Shown here piece after piece: positions 1-8,358 of a stretch of 64,000 nucleotides of DNA. This DNA is from Arthrobacter sp. MYb214. Its GTDB lineage: Bacteria; Actinomycetota; Actinomycetes; Actinomycetales; Micrococcaceae. Numbering within the stretch: the first letter of the stretch is position 1; every line of letters starts with the position of its first letter. A program made the translations under genes and the position numbers. The stretch lies in the NCBI RefSeq assembly GCF_002979865.1, contig NZ_PCPZ01000004.1, positions 62,001 through 126,000 of the forward strand, read 5' to 3'. The notes under the pieces were generated by a model. That model was not told the origin of the DNA and did not search any database. It was given only the letters and a program-made list of their open reading frames with translations.

Positions 1-453
1 GATGATTTCAAGCTCAGCAGGGATGCTCTCGCGTACGGCTGCCAGGGAGTGGTAGCGCGTTGCGGTGAAGGGGTTGGCTACCTGGTTGAAGACCGGGTGG
101 TTTTCGTGGCTCACCAGCGAGGTCTTGCCGTGCATTAGTTCTTCGGCGTGCGTGACCGTGCCGCCATAGGCTTCAGCGAGCGCCTGATGCCCAAGGCAGA
201 CACCGAGCATTGGCTTGCGCTGCTGCCCGCACCACTTGATCAGATCGATGCTGACACCCGCTCCTGCAGGCTCGCCCGGGCCCGGGGAGATCAGCACACC
301 GTCGTATTCCGCAGCCAACTTAGTTGCTTCCCCAACGCTCAAATCGTCGTTGCGGTATACGGTGGTTTCCGCGCCCAGCTCCTGCAGGTAACCCACGAGG
401 GTGTACACAAAGCTGTCGTAGTTATCGATCACGAGGATCCTGGTGCTGCTCAC
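1..453 (-). CDS. pabA: Anthranilate/aminodeoxychorismate synthase glutamine amidotransferase subunit (partial)
   Basis: N-terminal 151 residues of a class I glutamine amidotransferase; the rest lies beyond the window start. It begins at a GTG and opens with RILVIDNYDSFVYTL, typical of TrpG/PabA. The oxyanion strand SPGPGEP (about residues 56-62) and the nucleophile motif GVCLGHQ with Cys86 are visible. The family releases ammonia from glutamine for an aminase partner in folate or tryptophan synthesis. The GTG overlaps the stop of the small upstream gene by 4 bp, so the two are probably translationally coupled. Location beside crgA and the sortase matches the actinobacterial division/origin neighbourhood, where this gene is usually annotated pabA or trpG; which pathway it serves cannot be told from sequence alone. 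Confidence 0.9.
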   Translation of the reverse strand, partial: MSSTRILVIDNYDSFVYTLVGYLQELGAETTVYRNDDLSVGEATKLAAEYDGVLISPGPGEPAGAGVSIDLIKWCGQQRKPMLGVCLGHQALAEAYGGTVTHAEELMHGKTSLVSHENHPVFNQVANPFTATRYHSLAAVRESIPAELEII

Positions 454-620
454 GGGGTGCTCTGGCCAATCGTTGAATCGGTGAATGGGCTGATGTACTG
501 GTTCAGCCATGGGAAAACGTACATCATCAGTAATAGCACGATCGCGGCAATGAGAATCAATGCTTCAAAAATACGAAGCCACAAAGGGCCGGGCAGATTT
601 CTAAATATCCAGGCGTACAT
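450..620 (-). CDS. Small single-pass membrane protein, 56 aa
   Basis: ATG preceded by AGGAGAAG at good spacing; the protein starts MYAWIFRNLPGPLWLRI, followed by a hydrophobic segment at about residues 20-38 (EALILIAAIVLLLMMYVF) and a short polar tail. It sits between the sortase and pabA with a 4-bp stop/start overlap with pabA, so it belongs to the same leftward transcript. Function is unknown. The spacing, ribosome binding site and clean membrane segment argue that it is real despite its size. Confidence 0.75.
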   Translation of the reverse strand: MYAWIFRNLPGPLWLRIFEALILIAAIVLLLMMYVFPWLNQYISPFTDSTIGQSTP

Positions 621-628
621 CTCTTCTC

Positions 629-1402
629 CTAGCTCGTTGCGTCGATGACCATGTCACGGATTTCCTTCGGCGGACCTGCATCCAGTGGACGCCAATCGGT
701 GAGTTCCGAATACGCGATCATGCGTTGCTGGGTCGAGTACTTCGGATGGCAGGTGGTCATGGTCAAGATGGACTTCGTTGGTTCCACTCCCCACTGGTGC
801 GGGGTAGGCAACAGGACATCGCCATTGGATGGAGCCACAATCTCGGTGGCGTACCAGGTGTAGGTGTAATACCCCTGTGCAGTCTGCAGATAGATCTTGT
901 CGCCGTCTTGCAGCTTGTCAATATCCCAGAAGACCTGGCCATGGGTCTGGCGGTGGGCCGCTACGGCGAAGTTGCCCAGCTCCCCCGGTTGCTGCGTGGT
1001 CGGGTAATAGCCAATGCCGAGGTTATCGATCACGTGGTCTTCCACTCCGTAGGTCACCGGGTGGTGCGATCCGCTAGCGCCAAAGCGCGGGAAATACATG
1101 ATCCCGAAAGTTTCTCCGGGAGCCAATTCCGTGACCGGAGCCGGACCGTAGTCCTTCTCCTCTTCCTCCTCGTTGCCTTCCGGCACCACGACCTCGCCAA
1201 GTTCTTGCACGAGGTTTGCGGTGACTTCCTTCTGGGCCTGGGCCGAGTCGATATTCGTCCACCACAGTTCCCACACCACGTAGAGCATCAGCAAGATGCC
1301 AAGGGTGATCAGCAGTTCGCCAAAGAATCCGGCAATACGGTTTCCTGCCGACGGTCGTCGGTGCTGCATGCGACGTCCCTGCGCAGTGGCTGATCGGTTC
1401 AC
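629..1402 (-). CDS. Class E sortase
   Basis: Transpeptidase of about 257 aa that anchors surface proteins to peptidoglycan. A transmembrane helix lies near the N-terminus (ELLITLGILLMLYVVWELW) after a short Arg-rich cytoplasmic segment. The sortase fold follows, with catalytic His in VAAHRQTHG, Cys in the TLTC-type motif TMTTCHP, and the stabilising Arg in QQRMIAY. An acidic Glu-rich linker lies between helix and fold. The GTG at 1402 was chosen because AGGAG sits about 9 nt upstream; a longer frame to a TTG at 1447 lacks a good site. Class E sortases of actinobacteria usually act as housekeeping sortases on LAXTG-type signals (family knowledge). It lies upstream of the small membrane protein and pabA on the same strand. 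Confidence 0.9.
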   Translation of the reverse strand: MNRSATAQGRRMQHRRPSAGNRIAGFFGELLITLGILLMLYVVWELWWTNIDSAQAQKEVTANLVQELGEVVVPEGNEEEEEKDYGPAPVTELAPGETFGIMYFPRFGASGSHHPVTYGVEDHVIDNLGIGYYPTTQQPGELGNFAVAAHRQTHGQVFWDIDKLQDGDKIYLQTAQGYYTYTWYATEIVAPSNGDVLLPTPHQWGVEPTKSILTMTTCHPKYSTQQRMIAYSELTDWRPLDAGPPKEIRDMVIDATS

Positions 1403-1623
1403 GGCGGTCTGGCTCCTTAAGGGAAAGAAATGCGCGAAATAGGTCAACTAAGATGGGTCGATACTGGCCAAAACCCAGAGTTCCAGCGGGTAACGGCTAG
1501 TATGGAAGCTACGTAGGAATGCACTAAGCAGTTCTCAGCATTCTTGCACCCAAGCCTACCGGGAAGACCTGAAGGTCACCCACATTTACTACATTAAGCA
1601 GATGAAGCCGAGGGAGCATTCGA

Positions 1624-1881
1624 GTGCCGGAGTCAAAGCCACGACGCAAGAAGAATTCACAGCCGCAGGAGACGCGCCAGAGCGCCCATGCCATCGATAA
1701 GCCGATGCCGGGCTGGTACAAGCCAGTCATGTTCGGACTGATGCTTCTGGGCTTGCTGTGGATCATCGTTTATTACGTTTCGCAGACCCTGTACCCGATT
1801 CCGAATATCGGCGGTTGGAACATCGTTGTCGGCTTCGGTATTGCGATGGTCGGCTTTTTCATGACAACGGGCTGGAAATAG
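1624..1881 (+). CDS. crgA: Cell division protein CrgA
   Basis: 85-aa protein with a basic N-terminal tail (PRRKKNSQPQ) and two transmembrane helices (about residues 36-54 and 63-81) separated by a short loop with the PNIGGWNI motif typical of CrgA. CrgA is an actinobacterial septum protein that recruits peptidoglycan synthases and interacts with FtsZ/FtsI. GTG start. Divergent from the sortase gene and followed by a strong terminator. Its place next to pabA near the origin matches the order in mycobacteria and Streptomyces. Confidence 0.9.
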   Translation: MPESKPRRKKNSQPQETRQSAHAIDKPMPGWYKPVMFGLMLLGLLWIIVYYVSQTLYPIPNIGGWNIVVGFGIAMVGFFMTTGWK

Positions 1882-1887
1882 CCGTAT

Positions 1888-1915
1888 CGCCGGCCCCCTG
1901 CTGAGGGGGCCGGCG
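1888..1915. terminator. Strong hairpin between crgA and sugE
   Basis: Perfect 12-bp GC-rich stem (left arm 1888-1899, GCTG loop, right arm 1904-1915) between two convergent genes, followed on the plus strand by a short T-rich stretch. Probably terminates crgA, and may serve both directions. Confidence 0.8.
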
Positions 1916-1941
1916 AAGTTGTTTAATGGCGGCTTTTGATA

Positions 1942-2259
1942 TTAGTGGCTGACGGCTTTCAAGCCGATGATGCAACCAACCAATCCGAGAATGAAGACCA
2001 TCTTCAGTACGCTGAAGGCTTCCTGTCCGGTGGCCATCGAGTAAATGACGGCAAGCGAGGCTCCGATGCCTACCCAGATGGCATATGCAGTGCCGACGGG
2101 AATTTCCTTCATGGCGTAGGCCAGTCCACCCATGGACACAACCAGCGCCGCGAAGAAGACGATGGTCGGAACGAGTTTGGAGAACCCCTCGCTCATGCCA
2201 AGAGCGATGGCCCATACCGCTTCGAATAGTCCGGAAACGATCAAAATTACCCAATGCAT
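1942..2259 (-). CDS. sugE: SMR-family guanidinium exporter (SugE/Gdx)
   Basis: 105-aa small multidrug resistance family protein with four transmembrane helices. Glu13 in SGLFEAVWAIAL is the conserved membrane carboxylate that binds substrate and protons, and the surrounding motif is of the SugE/Gdx type rather than EmrE. Gdx members export guanidinium in exchange for protons. The ATG at 2259 follows directly after a guanidine-III riboswitch, which independently supports guanidinium as substrate. A longer frame reading upstream runs through the riboswitch and is not used. Convergent with crgA. Confidence 0.93.
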   Translation of the reverse strand: MHWVILIVSGLFEAVWAIALGMSEGFSKLVPTIVFFAALVVSMGGLAYAMKEIPVGTAYAIWVGIGASLAVIYSMATGQEAFSVLKMVFILGLVGCIIGLKAVSH

Positions 2260-2273
2260 GCCAGATACTTTCT

Positions 2274-2316
2274 GGCCGTCTTGTCGCGCTCCGGGTACGG
2301 CTCCCTCGTCCGGGTC
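2274..2316 (-). promoter_or_regulatory. Guanidine-III riboswitch (ykkC-III) upstream of sugE
   Basis: Read on the minus strand, the leader contains in order CCGGACGAGG, CCGTACCCGG and GACAAGACGG, the conserved blocks of the ykkC-III/guanidine-III pseudoknot class as I recall it. The first block can pair with the second, and CCGT of the second with ACGG of the third, giving the expected pseudoknot. It ends about 15 nt before the sugE ATG. A further short hairpin (CCAGA/TCTGG) abuts the start codon and may be the expression switch. Guanidinium binding is expected to raise exporter synthesis. Confidence 0.88.
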
Positions 2317-2341
2317 CAAGCAATGATTGCTGGTGACCACC

Positions 2342-3226
2342 TCAGGCTAGCAAATGCAGGCCTTGCTGTCTCGCGGCTGTGACCAAAATGCCACCTATCC
2401 TCGCGAGGATCTGCGAGTCCACAGCCCAGCGCTGAAAATACAGTGGCACATCGATAAACCATTGCTCGTTGAGTACCTGCAGCCCGCTGGCTTTCTGCAG
2501 CTGCGTTTCTGGAATCATCCCCCACCCCATCCCCGCTTCTATGGCCGCAACGAACTGCATGGAATCTGGAACATGGTGGACTTGGCCTTCCGGTCGCGCT
2601 TTAGCCCCGGCAACCCGCTGGAGCATCTCATGCTGCAAGGGATCCTCACGATCGAAGACCACCATCGGAGTGCGAATGAGCTCTTCCACGGCCCCAGTAG
2701 GTACATGGCGTTGGACCACCGAAGCTTGCGCGGCTGCGCGATAGCGCAGTGCACCCAGTTTGTCACTGATGCAACCCTGGATATTCTCCTCCGCATTGGT
2801 GACCACGGCGCTGACGCGACCGGTTCGAAGTAGCTCCAGTCCCCTGTTTTCATCGGTACGCACTATTTCACAGGAGAGGTCTTCGAACTTCGCGAGCTCG
2901 TAGAATACCGGACCGAACCAAGTGGAGAGCGAATCCGCGTTGACTCCAATGGCGATCGGGATCGGATTTTCGGAGGCTATCTCTTTGGAGAACTCTGCAC
3001 TGAGCAGCGTCATCTGTCGCGCATAGCGCAGAACTTTCAGTCCATGCTCGGTAGGCCTAACCGGGCGACTGCGGACGAGCAGGACTGCGCCCAGGCGGTT
3101 CTCCAAGGCCTTGATGCGCTGGCTGACGGCCGAAGCGGTCACTCCCAGATCAATCGAGGCATCATCGAAGCTTCCCGCATCAACTACCGTAAGCAGGGTT
3201 TCGAGGTGTTCCACATCCATGTTCAC
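2342..3226 (-). CDS. lysG: LysR-family regulator, LysG/ArgP type
   Basis: 294-aa LysR-type transcription factor. The N-terminal winged HTH (LETLLTVVDAGSFDDAS ... SAVSQRIKALENRLG) is followed by a periplasmic-binding-like effector domain. It is divergently placed to lysE with about 70 bp between, the same arrangement as lysG-lysE of Corynebacterium, where LysG activates lysE in response to Lys, Arg or His. Start is a GTG at 3226; an ATG at 3220 two codons in is equally possible as no clear ribosome binding site separates them. The riboswitch-sugE unit lies just downstream on the same strand. Confidence 0.88.
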   Translation of the reverse strand: MNMDVEHLETLLTVVDAGSFDDASIDLGVTASAVSQRIKALENRLGAVLLVRSRPVRPTEHGLKVLRYARQMTLLSAEFSKEIASENPIPIAIGVNADSLSTWFGPVFYELAKFEDLSCEIVRTDENRGLELLRTGRVSAVVTNAEENIQGCISDKLGALRYRAAAQASVVQRHVPTGAVEELIRTPMVVFDREDPLQHEMLQRVAGAKARPEGQVHHVPDSMQFVAAIEAGMGWGMIPETQLQKASGLQVLNEQWFIDVPLYFQRWAVDSQILARIGGILVTAARQQGLHLLA

Positions 3227-3296
3227 ATTAGGAACTCTAATCTAGAATCAGAAACTTAAGTTCGACGCAGATCAGCTAATCTCTTACAGTTTCTAC

Positions 3297-3914
3297 ATGC
3301 TCTCTGGATCCTTGTTCTTCGGCTTTACCACTGGCCTGTCCCTCATCGTCGCCATCGGTGCGCAAAATGCGTTTGTGCTGCGCCAGGGAATCAGGAAAGA
3401 GCATGTTTTCATCACCGCTTTGGTGTGCTCATTATCAGATGCGATCCTGATTGCCGCCGGAGCCAGCGGCATGGGAGCGCTTGTCGACCGAGCGCCCTGG
3501 ATATTGGTGATTGCGCGAATAGGCGGTTTCATCTTCCTGGCAAGCTACGCGATTTTCGCTTTCCGCCGAGCACTGAAGCCCGAGGCGCTGAAAGTCTCAG
3601 GGCTCCCCGGTGCAACAACAGCCGTCTCGATCATCGGAACGACGTTGGCCCTCACCTGGCTGAATCCACATGTCTATATCGACACGGTACTGCTTCTTGG
3701 TTCAATTGCTACTTCCCAAGCCGCAGGCGCACCCTATTTCGCCACTGGTGCGATCATTGCCAGCTTCACTTGGTTCTTCGCACTTGCCTACGCCGCACGT
3801 TTCCTTGCCCCGCTCTTTGCCAACCCCAAGGCGTGGCAGGTACTTGATGTACTTATCGGAATCGTCATGCTCATCTTTGCCAGCATGCTGATCCTGCCAG
3901 TTCTCACCAAGTAA
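3297..3914 (+). CDS. lysE: LysE-family basic amino acid exporter
   Basis: 205-aa inner-membrane protein with about six hydrophobic segments. The opening SLFFGFTTGLSLIVAIGAQNAFVLRQG carries the GAQNAFVLRQG signature of LysE. Exports L-lysine and L-arginine using the membrane potential, preventing toxic build-up during peptide use. The divergent lysG gene points to effector-dependent activation through the shared short intergenic region. Just after its stop begins a dense DnaA-box region, with no obvious terminator between. Confidence 0.92.
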   Translation: MLSGSLFFGFTTGLSLIVAIGAQNAFVLRQGIRKEHVFITALVCSLSDAILIAAGASGMGALVDRAPWILVIARIGGFIFLASYAIFAFRRALKPEALKVSGLPGATTAVSIIGTTLALTWLNPHVYIDTVLLLGSIATSQAAGAPYFATGAIIASFTWFFALAYAARFLAPLFANPKAWQVLDVLIGIVMLIFASMLILPVLTK

Positions 3915-3931
3915 TCCACAGGCAAACACGC

Positions 3932-4375
3932 TTATCCACAGTGACTGTGAACAACTTTTATAAACAGTTGTTCACAAAGTTATCCACAGCTGGGGAGAAC
4001 TTGGGTAGAGTTCACGATTTTTCGGATAAAGTACAGGTCAACGGGGATATTGGAAACTGAAATGACATGCTTGTAAGTTATTAACACTGTGGATTCCGGC
4101 TGTGGATAAGGCGTGATTCCGCTTATTGAACCGTGATTCTCATGATTCGTTTAAACTTTCGAACCCGAAGTTATTAACAGTCGGTGGATTCGTATATGCA
4201 CTATCTACAGGGGTTGTTAAAAAGTTATCCACAACTGGGGACAAGGTTGTGAGTATTGGGTACTCCAAGGCGAATATCCCTGATATCACGGGGTCTTGGG
4301 GCTGTTAATAACCACTAGGCCTCGAGAGTTACACGCTTGTAAGTTATTAACAGTGTGGATAAGCAGTGTGGATAA
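3932..4375. promoter_or_regulatory. Dense DnaA-box cluster outside oriC (datA-like or secondary origin element)
   Basis: Intergenic stretch between lysE and the rhomboid gene. Six perfect TTATCCACA boxes lie at 3932(+), 3980(+), 4101(-), 4225(+), 4354(-) and 4367(-), and two TTGTTCACA boxes at 3946(-) and 3968(+). A second motif, GTTATTAACA, occurs at 4077, 4170 and 4343 and inverted at 4303; the same motif sits in the dnaA-dnaN region at 18950. A near-identical module of about 24 bp starting at GCTTGTAAGTTATTAACA is present twice (around 4069 and 4335), each followed by boxes. No credible gene is visible here. The role (DnaA titration, origin part or relic) is inference. Confidence 0.8.
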
Positions 4376-4394
4376 CTGCATTGCTTCTTTCGAA

Positions 4395-5252
4395 CTATCC
4401 CAAGGGCCACTTCACTGCTTCCGTGGAGAGGTAAAGGGCTGCCAGCAACGCAATCGACAAGGCCGTGAGTAAAAGTATCTGGTTACGCGCACGCTGTGGA
4501 TTACTTCGCGGGATCAGCACAATGCAGCAGGCTGCGAGGATACCCAATATCGCTCCGCCCAGATGCCCCTGCCACGAAATACTGGGAATAACGAAGCCGA
4601 GAACGACATTCAGCGCCAGGATAATTCCCATGGAGCGAAGTGCCTGCTTGTTGGAACGGAACACTACGAAAGTTGCGAGGAACAAGCCTGCCAGTGCGCC
4701 CGAAGCGCCGAGCGTGGCGCTGATCGGGTTGCTCAGCAGGAGAACGCCTAGTGAACCGCCAAAAGCGCTGAGCAGGTATAGCCAGGTGAAGCGCAGCCGT
4801 CCCATCCTTGGTTCGAGCATGGTGCCGAAGATGTAGACGCCGTACATGTTCATGGCAAGGTGCAAGAAGGAGCTCGTGGAGTGGGCAAAGGCGCTGGTGA
4901 TCAGGCGCCATGGCTCATAGGCGGCCAGAGCCGGCGCAAGTACAAGCTGATTGGTGAATCCAGGGATGATCCACTGCAGCAGATACACCAGCACGTTCAG
5001 GCCGATGAAAGTGTAGGTGATAACAGGAGCACCGGATCGAGCCCGGCCACCGAATTGGGTCTTCTGCCGCGGCAGGTTCTTATTGGCTTGCGCGACGCAG
5101 TCTACGCATTGCACACCTACAGGCGCAGAGACCTGGCACTGCGGGCAGACCGGACGTCCGCACCGGTGGCATGAAACATAGGACACCGTCTGCGAGTGTC
5201 GATAGCACGTCGGAGTTGCTTGGCCCTCTGGGAAAACCTGTCCAAAGGACAT
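4395..5252 (-). CDS. Rhomboid-family intramembrane serine protease with N-terminal zinc-finger-like motif
   Basis: 285 aa. Residues about 15-55 carry paired Cys/His (CYRHSQ, CHRCGRPVCPQC, CVDC) resembling a small zinc-binding domain in the cytosol. The rest is a multi-helix membrane domain with catalytic Ser in GASGALAGL and His in QGHLGGAILG. Rhomboids cleave transmembrane substrates within the lipid bilayer. ATG start at 5252. It is downstream of the cyclophilin gene on the same strand, an order found near the origin in many actinobacteria. Substrate is unknown. Confidence 0.9.
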   Translation of the reverse strand: MSFGQVFPEGQATPTCYRHSQTVSYVSCHRCGRPVCPQCQVSAPVGVQCVDCVAQANKNLPRQKTQFGGRARSGAPVITYTFIGLNVLVYLLQWIIPGFTNQLVLAPALAAYEPWRLITSAFAHSTSSFLHLAMNMYGVYIFGTMLEPRMGRLRFTWLYLLSAFGGSLGVLLLSNPISATLGASGALAGLFLATFVVFRSNKQALRSMGIILALNVVLGFVIPSISWQGHLGGAILGILAACCIVLIPRSNPQRARNQILLLTALSIALLAALYLSTEAVKWPLG

Positions 5253-5351
5253 CAGTACCTGCCTTGAGTTGGGGGAGAAGGATTAAATACTCGAGGCCCC
5301 GACAATGCCGCTAGGGAATCGTCAGAGCCTCGGGTTGGTGCGCCTGTGTTG

Positions 5352-5897
5352 TTACAGGGTCTCGATGTCGACCGAGTTGATAACGACGTCTTCCAGTGGC
5401 TTGTCACGGCCATCGGTAGCAACGGCGTTCAGCGCGTCAACGATCTTGCGCGAGTCAGCGTCAAGGACTTCACCGAAGATGGTGTGCTTGCCCTGCAGCC
5501 AGGTGGTAGGAACGGTGGTGATGAAGAACTGCGAACCGTTGGTTCCACGGCCCATGCGGATGCCCGCGTTGGCCATGGCCAGCTTGTAAGGCTCGTTGAA
5601 GTTCAGTTCTGGGTGGATCTCATCATCGAACTGGTAGCCTGGGCCGCCGAAGCCCTGGCCCAGTGGGTCGCCACCCTGAATCATGAAATCAGAAATGATG
5701 CGGTGGAAGATGGTTCCGCTGTACAGCGGGGTGTTGGTCTTCTTGTCACCGGATTCTGGGTGTACCCACTCCTGCTCACCGGTCGAGAGGCCAACGAAGT
5801 TCTTTACGGTCTTTGGTGCGTGGTTGCCGAAGAGATCGACAACGATATCGCCCAAAGTAGTGTGAATCGTGGCTTTATGAGTTGCGTTTGCGGTCAT
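5352..5897 (-). CDS. ppiA: Cyclophilin-type peptidyl-prolyl cis-trans isomerase
   Basis: 181 aa, cytoplasmic (no signal peptide). Shows cyclophilin motifs: KTVKNFVGL, FHRIISDFMIQGGDP, GRGTNGSQFFIT and GKHTIFGEV. Catalyses proline isomerisation during folding. Length is normal for bacterial cyclophilin A. ATG at 5897. The rhomboid gene follows about 100 bp downstream, after an imperfect GC-rich inverted repeat that could be a terminator. Confidence 0.93.
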   Translation of the reverse strand: MTANATHKATIHTTLGDIVVDLFGNHAPKTVKNFVGLSTGEQEWVHPESGDKKTNTPLYSGTIFHRIISDFMIQGGDPLGQGFGGPGYQFDDEIHPELNFNEPYKLAMANAGIRMGRGTNGSQFFITTVPTTWLQGKHTIFGEVLDADSRKIVDALNAVATDGRDKPLEDVVINSVDIETL

Positions 5898-6068
5898 GCC
5901 TTCATTCTTCCATGATCTATGCTCGACCCGCTAAATACTGACGTACGCGTTGAGAGAAAATTTGGACCATTCTTAGGTTGCTTGTCCGATACTGCTGGCC
6001 ACTGGGCATAGAACTGCCTAGTCTTGAACTGTCGGTTAGCGTGAATTTTTTCGGATCGGGAGCAATGC

Positions 6069-6275
6069 ATGAGCAAGAAGAGCAAAGCAGGAAAAGTACT
6101 AGCCGTTGGCTTGATTGCGGGACTTGTCGCAGTGCTGGTAGCTGTGTGGAAGGCCTCGAAACCAATTGAGGATCCATGGGAAAACGAACCACTTCCTGCA
6201 CAACCGCACGAGCCTGTTGAATCGCGTGAAGCCAGCGTGGAAGAAATCCGCGAAATCCTCGAAGATGACAAATAA
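6069..6275 (+). CDS. Small membrane protein with acidic tail, 68 aa
   Basis: ATG with GGGAGC upstream. A basic start (MSKKSKAGK) is followed by one transmembrane helix (VLAVGLIAGLVAVLVAVWKA) and an acidic, Glu/Pro-rich tail, giving N-in topology. Homologues of unknown function are common near the cyclophilin gene in Micrococcaceae. Divergent from ppiA and convergent with the EamA transporter. No function can be assigned. Confidence 0.75.
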   Translation: MSKKSKAGKVLAVGLIAGLVAVLVAVWKASKPIEDPWENEPLPAQPHEPVESREASVEEIREILEDDK

Positions 6276-6281
6276 AGCCGT

Positions 6282-7151
6282 CTAGGCTGCTTTTGGTTGG
6301 GCTTGCCCTCGAATCACGAGGGCAAGCCCAACAAGTATCACGGCCAACCCGGCATAGGTAGCGATAGGAACTACCTGCCCCAAGAACATTGCCGCTAGGA
6401 TTGCCGCGCCAGGAATCTCGAGCAGAATCAGCGTCGAGACCGTGAGCGGACCGAGCACGCTGAGCAAATGATTCATGGCGGTATGGCCAAAGATCTGCGC
6501 GCAAAGCGTCAGCAGAATGATCGCCATCCATCCTCGGGCGTCGAAACCCCAAATCGGCGTTCCAGTCAGGAAACACAGGATTAGCAGCACTGCGGCGGTA
6601 ATGGCATAGCAGCTCGAGGCATACGTTGTAGTTCCCAAGGTCCTGCGAGCCACGGATCCGGCCAGCGTGTACACAGCGGCCAAGACGCCACCGGCTAGTG
6701 CCAAGAGGTCGCCAATGATGGCATCACGTCCCAGCCCCATGTCGAATCCCGTGATGATGATTGCACCAAGCAGCGCAATGCCCATGCCAAGGAAAACCTG
6801 CGTTCGATATTTGGTTCCGCGAAGAACCTGGTAAATCGCGATCCAGACACCTTGGATGCACACCAGTGCCGTTCCAGCAGCCACGCTGGTTAGTCGCATC
6901 GAATACATGAAGCACACGAAATGCAGTGCGAGAGCTACACCTGCTACCCCGGTGAAGAACCATTCTCGCCCGGTCATCTGCAGATAAGCTTTGGAGTTCT
7001 TTCGCAGTGCCGGTGCGCTGAGCGCGGCCGCCGCAGCTCCATTGCGCCAAAAGGCCATGGAGAGAACCGGGACACCAGGGAAGGCGGCAATAATGGGGCC
7101 AGATGCCGAAATCCCGAGAATTCCGACCAAGGCAAGCAAGATGGTCACCAA
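6282..7151 (-). CDS. EamA/DMT-superfamily transporter
   Basis: 289-aa protein of about ten transmembrane helices in two EamA repeats (about residues 1-130 and 145-280), typical of metabolite exporters of the DMT superfamily. Substrate cannot be told from sequence. The frame starts at 7151. Upstream to the BASS transporter is a short region with no other gene. The last codons lie in a perfect 15-bp inverted repeat (6297-6331). Confidence 0.85.
   Translation of the reverse strand: MVTILLALVGILGISASGPIIAAFPGVPVLSMAFWRNGAAAAALSAPALRKNSKAYLQMTGREWFFTGVAGVALALHFVCFMYSMRLTSVAAGTALVCIQGVWIAIYQVLRGTKYRTQVFLGMGIALLGAIIITGFDMGLGRDAIIGDLLALAGGVLAAVYTLAGSVARRTLGTTTYASSCYAITAAVLLILCFLTGTPIWGFDARGWMAIILLTLCAQIFGHTAMNHLLSVLGPLTVSTLILLEIPGAAILAAMFLGQVVPIATYAGLAVILVGLALVIRGQAQPKAA
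6297..6331. terminator. Perfect 15-bp hairpin at the end of the EamA gene
   Basis: Left arm 6297-6311, loop of 5, right arm 6317-6331, fully complementary and GC-rich. It overlaps the last coding codons of the leftward transporter and follows the stop of the rightward 68-aa gene. No T-run follows, so termination is possible but not proven; it may reduce read-through between the convergent genes. Confidence 0.4.
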
Positions 7152-7277
7152 CCAAGGTTACAGTTTCCCAGCGCATGGGCTTCATTCGAACTTGGAACGT
7201 GCCGGATCCGGCGAATACTTGGACAGATCAAGATATTCTTATGATGGAATACTTTTATCCGTGCCCGCACTCTCGAG

Positions 7278-8249
7278 CTATTTAGCGTCTTTTCTCCGCC
7301 AATAAGCTGCGATCAATGCGCCGGACAAGTTATGCCAAACAGAGAATACGGCACCTGGCAGAGCGGCTTCAGGCGAGAAGTATTGCTTCGCTAGCCCACC
7401 GGCGAGGCCTGAATTCTGCATGCCGACTTCGATGGCGATTGTTCGCCGGGAAGCTTCGGGAACGCGCAACAGGACACCCATGGCATACCCCAAAGCCAGG
7501 CCCAGGGCATTATGCAAAATGACCGCAACCAGGACCAGCAGGCCAGCAGTCAAAATCGTCTGTGCACTGCCCGCGACGATGACCGTCACCACGAAGGTGA
7601 TGGCTAGTACCGACAGCCATGGCAGCACACCACCGATCTTCGCCACGAACTGGTTGAACAGCATGCGCAGGACGATGCCTAGGACCACAGGGATCAGTAC
7701 GATCTTGATGACGCTGACGGCCATGGATCCAGCATCGACCGGCATGTACTGGCCAGCCAGCCACAAGGCCAGCGCCGGGGTCAGCAGCGGTGCGAGCAAG
7801 GTCGACACGGACGTCATGGCAACGGACAGGGCGACATTGCCTCGAGCCAGGTAGGAAACCACATTCGATGCCGTGCCTCCTGGTGCGCAGCCAACCAGGA
7901 TCAGGCCGGCGGCCAAGGCAGGTTCAAGCTGCAGCAGCGTGGCGACCAGCCAGCCCATGGATGGCATCAGGATGAACTGCGCTGCGACACCGCCGAGCAC
8001 CGGCAACGGGTTCTTGAACACCAGGGCGAAGTCTGGCAAGGTCAGCGTCAGCCCCATGCAGAACATGATCACCATCAGGAGGGGATTTATCCATCCGGAA
8101 AACCCCACGAACGCTTGGGGAACGAACATTCCGCACAGTCCGCCCAGCAAAATCAGCACAGGGAAGAGCAGTACCGCGATGCGGGAGTCTTTTTCGTTCT
8201 TGTTGGCATTCGCCGCCGCGGCGGAAGGGCTGGACTGTTCATAGGGCAC
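7278..8249 (-). CDS. Bile acid:sodium symporter family (BASS) transporter
   Basis: 323 aa with a polar, Ala-rich N-terminal extension (about 25 residues) then about nine transmembrane helices. Family motifs include LMVIMFCMGLTL near helix 2 and LVGCAPGGTASNVVSYLARGN, the crossover sodium-site region. Such bacterial proteins usually move organic anions such as keto acids or pantoate with sodium rather than bile acids. Divergent from the GT4 gene. Substrate unresolved. Confidence 0.88.
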   Translation of the reverse strand: MPYEQSSPSAAAANANKNEKDSRIAVLLFPVLILLGGLCGMFVPQAFVGFSGWINPLLMVIMFCMGLTLTLPDFALVFKNPLPVLGGVAAQFILMPSMGWLVATLLQLEPALAAGLILVGCAPGGTASNVVSYLARGNVALSVAMTSVSTLLAPLLTPALALWLAGQYMPVDAGSMAVSVIKIVLIPVVLGIVLRMLFNQFVAKIGGVLPWLSVLAITFVVTVIVAGSAQTILTAGLLVLVAVILHNALGLALGYAMGVLLRVPEASRRTIAIEVGMQNSGLAGGLAKQYFSPEAALPGAVFSVWHNLSGALIAAYWRRKDAK

Positions 8250-8358
8250 CTAGGTATTTTGCCACTAAAGAGTTGCGGCCACAACGAGACAACTGAAGTT
8301 AATCCACTACCCTTGTCATATTCACTTGCGTGTAATTGACGAAAAGCATGCTGAAGAT

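Noticed and set aside
4126-4308. 60-codon plus-strand frame in the lysE-rhomboid gap.
   Set aside because: Runs through DnaA boxes and repeats, no ribosome binding site and no similarity.
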